Part shown: in pieces, positions 59,942 through 64,000 of the stretch
How the letters are laid out: every line of letters starts with the position of its first letter
Position numbering within the stretch: the stretch's first letter is position 1
NCBI RefSeq assembly: GCF_016598475.1
Contig: NZ_JAEMUX010000022.1
Span: forward strand, 1 to 64,000
Origin: Streptomyces adelaidensis
Lineage (GTDB): Bacteria; Actinomycetota; Actinomycetes; Streptomycetales; Streptomycetaceae
Direction of reading: 5' to 3'
DNA length: 64,000 nucleotides
Position numbers and translations under genes: made by a program
Notes under the pieces: generated by a model
The model's database searches: none
What the model saw: the letters and a program-made list of their open reading frames with translations, nothing else
Told to the model about the DNA's origin: nothing

Positions 59942-60627
59942 GAACCGGACCGCGACTCTCCTCACGCTCCCTGGTCACACGGCTGGCCGTCGTCGCGACG
60001 GCCGCCGCGAGCACCCTCACTGTCAACGCCGCCGCCCCGGCACAGGCCGCCGCCTGTAACGGATACGTCGGGCTCACCTTCGACGACGGCCCGTCCGGCA
60101 ATACGTCGGCCCTGCTCGACGCGCTGAAGCAGAACGGGCTGCGGGCCACGATGTTCAACCAGGGCCAGTACGCCGCCGCCAATCCGGCCCTGGTCCGGGC
60201 CCAGGTCGCCGCCGGCATGTGGGTGGCCAACCACAGCTACACCCACCCGCATCTGACCCAGCTCGGCCAGGCACAGATCGACTCGGAGATCGCCCGGACC
60301 CAGCAGGCCGTCGCGAACGCGGGTGGCGGCACGCCGAAGCTGTTCCGGCCGCCGTACGGCGAGACCAACGCCACGGTGAAGTCGGTCGCGGCCAAGTACG
60401 GCCTGACCCAGATCATCTGGGACGTCGACTCGCAGGACTGGAACAACGCGAGCACCGACGCGATCGTGCAGGCCGCCGCCCGGCTCACCAACGGTCAGAT
60501 CATCCTCATGCACGACTGGTCCGCGAACACACGCGCGGCGATCCCGCGCATCGCGCAGGGGTTGGCGGGCCGTGGCCTGTGTGCCGGGATGATCTCCCCG
60601 CAGACCGGCCGCGCCGTCGCCCCCTGA
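59938..60627 (+). CDS. Secreted CE4 deacetylase, probably acetylxylan esterase (AxeA-like)
   Basis: 229 residues from ATG 59938. Signal peptide 1-38. NodB domain: Asp49/Asp50 in TFDDGP, His99 and His103 in ANHSYTHPH, RPPYGETN and LMHDW. S. lividans has a CE4 acetylxylan esterase in an operon with a xylanase, so acetylxylan rather than chitin is the favoured substrate. No CBM at the C-terminus. Confidence 0.88.
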   Translation: MRTGPRLSSRSLVTRLAVVATAAASTLTVNAAAPAQAAACNGYVGLTFDDGPSGNTSALLDALKQNGLRATMFNQGQYAAANPALVRAQVAAGMWVANHSYTHPHLTQLGQAQIDSEIARTQQAVANAGGGTPKLFRPPYGETNATVKSVAAKYGLTQIIWDVDSQDWNNASTDAIVQAAARLTNGQIILMHDWSANTRAAIPRIAQGLAGRGLCAGMISPQTGRAVAP

Positions 60628-60653
60628 CCGGACATCGAGATCCCGGAGCCACG

Positions 60654-60693
60654 CACGGGTGGCGCGGCGGCCACGGCCGCCGCGCCACCCGTG
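60654..60693. terminator. Very strong terminator of the xylanase-esterase operon
   Basis: 19-bp stem: CACGGGTGGCGCGGCGGCC and its complement, 2-nt loop. Between convergent operon and MaoC gene. Confidence 0.9.
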
Positions 60694-60714
60694 TCGCTCG
60701 CCCCGAGAAGAAGC

Positions 60715-61176
60715 TCAGAAGTAGTACCGGGACACCGACTCCGCCACACACACCGGCTTGTCGCCGCCCTCGCGTTCCACGACGACCGCGGCGGTGACCT
60801 GCACGCCGCCGCCCGCCTCGGCGACGTCCTGGAGGGTCGCCGTGGCGCGGAGCCGGGAACCCACCGGCACCGGGGCCGGGAAGCGGACCTTGTTGGTGCC
60901 GTAGTTGACGCCCATCCTGACGTTGTCGACCTTGAGGATCTGCGGCACCAGCAGGGGTAGCAGGGACAGCGTCAGATAGCCGTGCGCGATGGTCGTGCCG
61001 AACGGGCCGGCCGCGGCCTTCTCCGGGTCGACATGGATCCACTGGTGGTCGCCGGTCGCCTCCGCGAACAGATCGATCCGCTTCTGGTCGACCTCCACCC
61101 AGTCGCTGTGACCCAGCTGCTCGCCCACCGCCGCCTTGAGCTCCTCGGCGGACGTGAAGATCCTCGGTTCTGCCAT
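60715..61176 (-). CDS. MaoC-family (R)-specific enoyl-CoA hydratase
   Basis: 153 residues from ATG 61176 (GGGAGG upstream). Hot-dog fold with DLFAEATGDHQWIHVDPEKA-AAGPFGTTIAHGYLTLSLL, where Asp/His of the hydratase 2 motif are present. Hydrates trans-2-enoyl-CoA to (R)-3-hydroxyacyl-CoA. A perfect palindrome at 61245-61260 lies upstream. Monocistronic. Confidence 0.9.
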   Translation of the reverse strand: MAEPRIFTSAEELKAAVGEQLGHSDWVEVDQKRIDLFAEATGDHQWIHVDPEKAAAGPFGTTIAHGYLTLSLLPLLVPQILKVDNVRMGVNYGTNKVRFPAPVPVGSRLRATATLQDVAEAGGGVQVTAAVVVEREGGDKPVCVAESVSRYYF

Positions 61177-61244
61177 GTCCCGGCCTCCCGCATCCCGGAT
61201 GCCCACCGCACCCGTATCAACCATGCCAACGATGTCCCACATGT

Positions 61245-61260
61245 CTAAGCAACTGCTTAG
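61245..61260. promoter_or_regulatory. Perfect operator upstream of the MaoC gene
   Basis: CTAAGCA-AC-TGCTTAG, 7+2+7, 69 bp before the ATG. Shape of TetR/KstR2-like sites for CoA-ligand regulators. Also lies in the promoter region of the divergent soxR gene. Confidence 0.75.
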
Positions 61261-61325
61261 CATGGTCGGATGTGCGGCCCCTGTCAACGGACCGCGACCC
61301 ACCGGGTGTGGGTAGGCTCGGAGGG

Positions 61326-61913
61326 GTGCCCCAGATCCCTGAGAAGATCCACGAGTTGACCGTCGGCCAGCTGTCCGCCCGTAGTGGTGCCGCCGTCTCC
61401 GCCCTGCACTTCTACGAGTCCAAGGGGCTGATCAGCAGCCGCCGCACCACGGGCAACCAGCGTCGCTACAGCCGTGACGCCCTGCGCCGCGTCGCCTTCG
61501 TACGGGCCGCGCAGCGCGTCGGCATCCCGCTCGCCACGATCCGTGAGGCGCTCGCCGAACTGCCCGAGGGCCGGACGCCCACCCGTGAGGACTGGGCCCA
61601 TCTCTCCGAGACCTGGCGCTCCGAGCTGGACGAACGGATCAAGCAGCTCAACCGGCTGCGCGACCACCTCACCGACTGCATCGGCTGCGGCTGTCTCTCC
61701 CTCGCCACCTGTGTGCTGTCCAACCCCGACGACGCCTTCGGCGAACAGCGCAGCGGCTCCCGCCTCATGGTCGAGCGCCGGACCGCCGCCGCACGGGAGG
61801 GGACACGGCAGGAGCCACGTCCGCAGGCGTCGACCCCGCCGGGCCGGGCGCCGGAACAGGAGGACCCTACTCGTACTCGGTCCCGCCCTTGCGCGTCAGA
61901 TACGCCGGGCTGA
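61326..61913 (+). CDS. soxR: Redox-sensing MerR regulator SoxR
   Basis: 195 residues from GTG 61326; TAGGCT at 61313-61318 fits a leaderless start. MerR HTH (LTVGQLSARSGAAVSALHFYESKGLI), then the [2Fe-2S] cluster cysteines 118, 121, 123 and 129 (C-x2-C-x-C-x5-C). Sensor of redox-active compounds; in Streptomyces it controls a few genes for oxidoreductases and pumps, and not soxS. The C-terminal 65 residues beyond the cluster are Arg/Pro-rich and overlap the RNA ligase gene by 47 bp, tail to tail. Confidence 0.95.
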   Translation: MPQIPEKIHELTVGQLSARSGAAVSALHFYESKGLISSRRTTGNQRRYSRDALRRVAFVRAAQRVGIPLATIREALAELPEGRTPTREDWAHLSETWRSELDERIKQLNRLRDHLTDCIGCGCLSLATCVLSNPDDAFGEQRSGSRLMVERRTAAAREGTRQEPRPQASTPPGRAPEQEDPTRTRSRPCASDTPG

Positions 61914-62943
61914 CCGCCTTCGCGATGGCCCGCCCGCCGGTCACCGGGCTGTACCGCTCGGCGGCCGGCCGGATCACGACGCCCTCGCGCAGGTGCAGGC
62001 CGCGCCCGGAGACCGTCTCCCGGCCGGTGGCCACCCCCAGGACCCGGTCGACGGCGTAGGGGCCCTCGTAAAGCACCGGTACGAGGGGCAGTTCCCCGGT
62101 GAGCAGCTCGGACAGCTCCGCCGGGTCCAGTCGGCGGACGTGGCCGTCGATCTCCGCGGAGACGTCGAACACCGCGTAACCGAGGGTGTCGCGGCGGCCG
62201 TCGGCGCCGTACGTCAGGTCCTGCACCCCGGCGCCGTAGACCTCGCCGAAGATGCCGATCCGGCGTGCCCCGAGGCGTTCGGCGAGCCGGGACGCGGTCG
62301 CGGCGACCCCGTGGGAGTGGACGGCGCGCCAGTACAGGTTGCGCGGATCCTCCTTCAGGGCGAGGGACTTCGACCCGAAGCCCTTCGAGGAGACCTGCAC
62401 GCGGCCGTCCTCGGCGAAGTACGTCACCAGACCGGCCGTGCCGTGCAGCTTCTCGGTGAGGACGACGGGCTCGCCGGGCGTGAAGATGTCGGGGTAGCGC
62501 TGGATGTTCTCGATGTCGACCCACGGCAGCAGATCTGGCGCCGGCTCGACCTCGCCGCTCATCGTCGGGGGGATCGGCGGCACCCACTTGACGATGCCGA
62601 GCCGCTCCGCGAAGTCCGTACCGTCCGTGACGGCGGCCGACAGGTCCTCCTCCGCCAGCGCCCGCGGGCGGCACACGATGCCCTGCGACAGCTCGCCCCG
62701 CAGCCGTACCGCCTTCACCCGGTCCGCCCCGCTGCCCGCCAGCCGCCCGGTCAGCCCCAGCTCCTCGATCAGCGCGGCCGGGAGCACGGACTGCTCCGGG
62801 ATGTACACGGCGGTATCACCGGTGCGGTACACACCCTTGGCCACGACGGCCCGGTACAGGCCCACCTGGGCCAGTTCGAGCGCGTCGGCGTCGGGGTGTT
62901 CGTGGATCGTCAGCACTTCGGCGGTGACACGCAGCGTCGACAT
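61867..62943 (-). CDS. RNA ligase, Rnl5/DRB0094 type
   Basis: 358 residues from ATG 62943. N-terminal OB domain (ELAQVGLYRAVVAKGVYRTGDTAVYIPEQSVLP), then the nucleotidyltransferase domain: motif I TEKLHGTAG with Lys165, motif III GIFGEVYG, motif IV EGVVIRP and motif V IAKAVS. The N-terminal OB fold before the ligase is the Deinococcus DRB0094 arrangement. These seal 3'-OH/5'-PO4 ends, preferring RNA nicks. Shares its 3' end with soxR, so coregulation in oxidative stress is possible. Confidence 0.9.
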   Translation of the reverse strand: MSTLRVTAEVLTIHEHPDADALELAQVGLYRAVVAKGVYRTGDTAVYIPEQSVLPAALIEELGLTGRLAGSGADRVKAVRLRGELSQGIVCRPRALAEEDLSAAVTDGTDFAERLGIVKWVPPIPPTMSGEVEPAPDLLPWVDIENIQRYPDIFTPGEPVVLTEKLHGTAGLVTYFAEDGRVQVSSKGFGSKSLALKEDPRNLYWRAVHSHGVAATASRLAERLGARRIGIFGEVYGAGVQDLTYGADGRRDTLGYAVFDVSAEIDGHVRRLDPAELSELLTGELPLVPVLYEGPYAVDRVLGVATGRETVSGRGLHLREGVVIRPAAERYSPVTGGRAIAKAVSPAYLTRKGGTEYE

Positions 62944-63171
62944 CGGGCTCTCCTCGGTTCCTGGGCGCTCTCAGGGCTGTTCCATCACCTCCAACTGTCC
63001 GTACGGGAAAGGGGTGGAGCGATCGGATTTGCCGCTGCTAGGGTCGCTCCGCCCTCGACCAACCTGTGCATACGGAGAGTCGACCGCTCCGCGGAACCTC
63101 CTTCGCCCAGGGTGTGTCATGAACACAGAGGAGGCACCACGGCACGGCCTCCACCGAGGGAAGGGGCACCG

Positions 63172-63693
63172 ATGAGCGTCATCATCAGTTCGCTGAAGTG
63201 GGAGAAGGCGCACTCGGGCGTGCAGAAGATCACCTACGACTCGGACGGCTACCACCTCGTACGCTTCCCGTACGCCGCGACGGAGGAGTCGTACGACCCG
63301 TGGAAGATGCATGATCCGGCGCACGGCGGCGAGACCGCGTCGAAGTTCCCCGACGCGCGCTCCGGACTGATCTGGCCCAGCCACGACGGCTGGGGCGTGC
63401 TGTCCGCGATGGTCTTCTGGGAGGCGGACCCCAAGACGCTGGAGTACCGGGCCCGCTTCGTGCGTGATCCGCTGAACATGACGAAGAAGAAGTACGACTC
63501 GACCGGCACCACGGACAGCGCGGCCACCCGGGGCGGCCAGTACCGCACCTACATGTGGCAGATGTTCGTGCACAAGGGGACGCCGCTCGGCCTGAAGATA
63601 TCCGCGCGTGGGCTGGGGGGCACCAAGCGGGCCACGGCGCTCATCCTCGCCGAGTTCAAGCTCGCCATCCACACGGACGTCAAGAAGCCGTAA
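63172..63693 (+). CDS. Conserved-looking protein of unknown function (173 aa)
   Basis: ATG 63172 with GGGAAGGGG upstream. MSVIISSLKWEKAHSGVQKITYDSDGYHLVRFPY leads into WPSHDGWGVLSAMVFWEADPKTLEYRARFVRDPLN and the C-terminal KRATALILAEFKLAIHTDVKKP. Mixed alpha/beta, soluble, no signal, no TM. Aromatic-rich (W, Y, F) for its size. No family recognised. Confidence 0.75.
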   Translation: MSVIISSLKWEKAHSGVQKITYDSDGYHLVRFPYAATEESYDPWKMHDPAHGGETASKFPDARSGLIWPSHDGWGVLSAMVFWEADPKTLEYRARFVRDPLNMTKKKYDSTGTTDSAATRGGQYRTYMWQMFVHKGTPLGLKISARGLGGTKRATALILAEFKLAIHTDVKKP

Positions 63694-63776
63694 TCGTCTC
63701 GGACTGTGGTCGTCCCGCTCTGCCTGCGCGCCGTTCCTACACGGGGGTGCGGCATCCCCGGCGCACCCCCGCCGTG

Positions 63777-64000
63777 CTACGCCGACACCAGTAGCCGTCC
63801 GCGCCTGGACTCCGCCAGGGCCTCGGGCGTGAGGACCGGTCGTGGCACCACGATTCCGCACTCCGTGCAGACCGGGCCCGAGGACGGTTCGTGGGCCAGG
63901 TCGTACAGCCAGACGAGGCGCTCGCCCTCGCACACCGGGCAGGTCGAGCCCGGTTCGCGCTCCAGCGCGGCGATGAGCCGGCGCAGCACCTCCGCCAGTG
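63777..64000 (-). CDS. Zinc-ribbon protein, 5' end outside the window
   Basis: Partial. The stop is at 63777. The visible 74 codons show CPVC and, 19 residues on, CTEC, a zinc-ribbon pair, followed by GIVVPRPVLTPEALAESRRGRLL. The GTG at 63989 has no ribosome site, and the frame stays open to base 64000 with LAEVLRRLIAALERE, so the true start is upstream. Confidence 0.7.
   Translation of the reverse strand, partial: LAEVLRRLIAALEREPGSTCPVCEGERLVWLYDLAHEPSSGPVCTECGIVVPRPVLTPEALAESRRGRLLVSA

Overview
High-GC chromosomal DNA with densely packed genes, GTG and TTG starts, GGAGG-type ribosome sites, several leaderless-looking genes, secreted hydrolases and many TetR/GntR/MarR regulators. This is a Streptomyces chromosome. 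The order dnaE2, secreted lipase, GDSL lipase, Ser/Thr kinase, homogentisate dioxygenase, metal-citrate transporter, soxR agrees with what I remember of the S. coelicolor SCO1690-SCO1740 interval (from memory, not checked). I see no rRNA, tRNA, prophage, IS element or CRISPR array.

Layout. 0.3-6.1 kb: a streptogrisin-type protease, then a mutasome pair, dnaE2 plus an ImuB-like Y-family protein, behind a LexA box. 6.1-14.1 kb: cupin/MarR divergent pair with twin operators, secreted lipase behind a CRP-like palindrome, dienelactone hydrolase, methyltransferase with tandem RecA-NDp-like promoters, DUF402, GNAT, GntR, DUF72 and an AAA ATPase. 14.2-24.1 kb: an envelope or exopolysaccharide locus with a GH-A glycosidase, a very large flippase-polytopic fusion, a NodB deacetylase, two GT2 enzymes, a CelD/FemAB-like acyltransferase and a small membrane protein. 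24.3-28.4 kb: subtilisin, GDSL lipase, membrane Ser/Thr kinase. 28.4-35.2 kb: NicO metal transporter with a huge His-rich loop, a TPR protein and a DUF4331 protein, divergent from a SigK-type ECF sigma/anti-sigma pair that flanks a coupled 29-codon ORF.

35.3-43 kb: CoA-transferase, DrrAB-like exporter with its TetR and two operators, an orphan type ISP specificity-domain protein, GntR and hmgA. 43.2-51.5 kb: TetR, molybdopterin oxidoreductase, CitMHS transporter, MFS permease, surface protein plus class F sortase, DUF3574 lipoprotein. 51.6-58.9 kb: an oxidation module (aldehyde dehydrogenase, Zn alcohol dehydrogenase, MHS-type MFS, TetR, acyl-CoA dehydrogenase); the same AAACTA-N7-TARTTT palindrome lies at two of its promoters, which suggests one TetR regulon. 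59.2-60.7 kb: a translationally coupled xylanase/CE4 esterase operon with CGAAACATTCG boxes. 60.7-64 kb: MaoC hydratase with a perfect operator, SoxR, an Rnl5-like RNA ligase, an unknown protein and a zinc-ribbon gene that runs off the window.

The best candidates for something undescribed are the polysaccharide locus with its flippase fusion, the ORF inserted between sigma factor and anti-sigma factor, the catalytically dead ImuB-like partner of DnaE2, the orphan ISP specificity domain, and the operator networks that link genes across the window.
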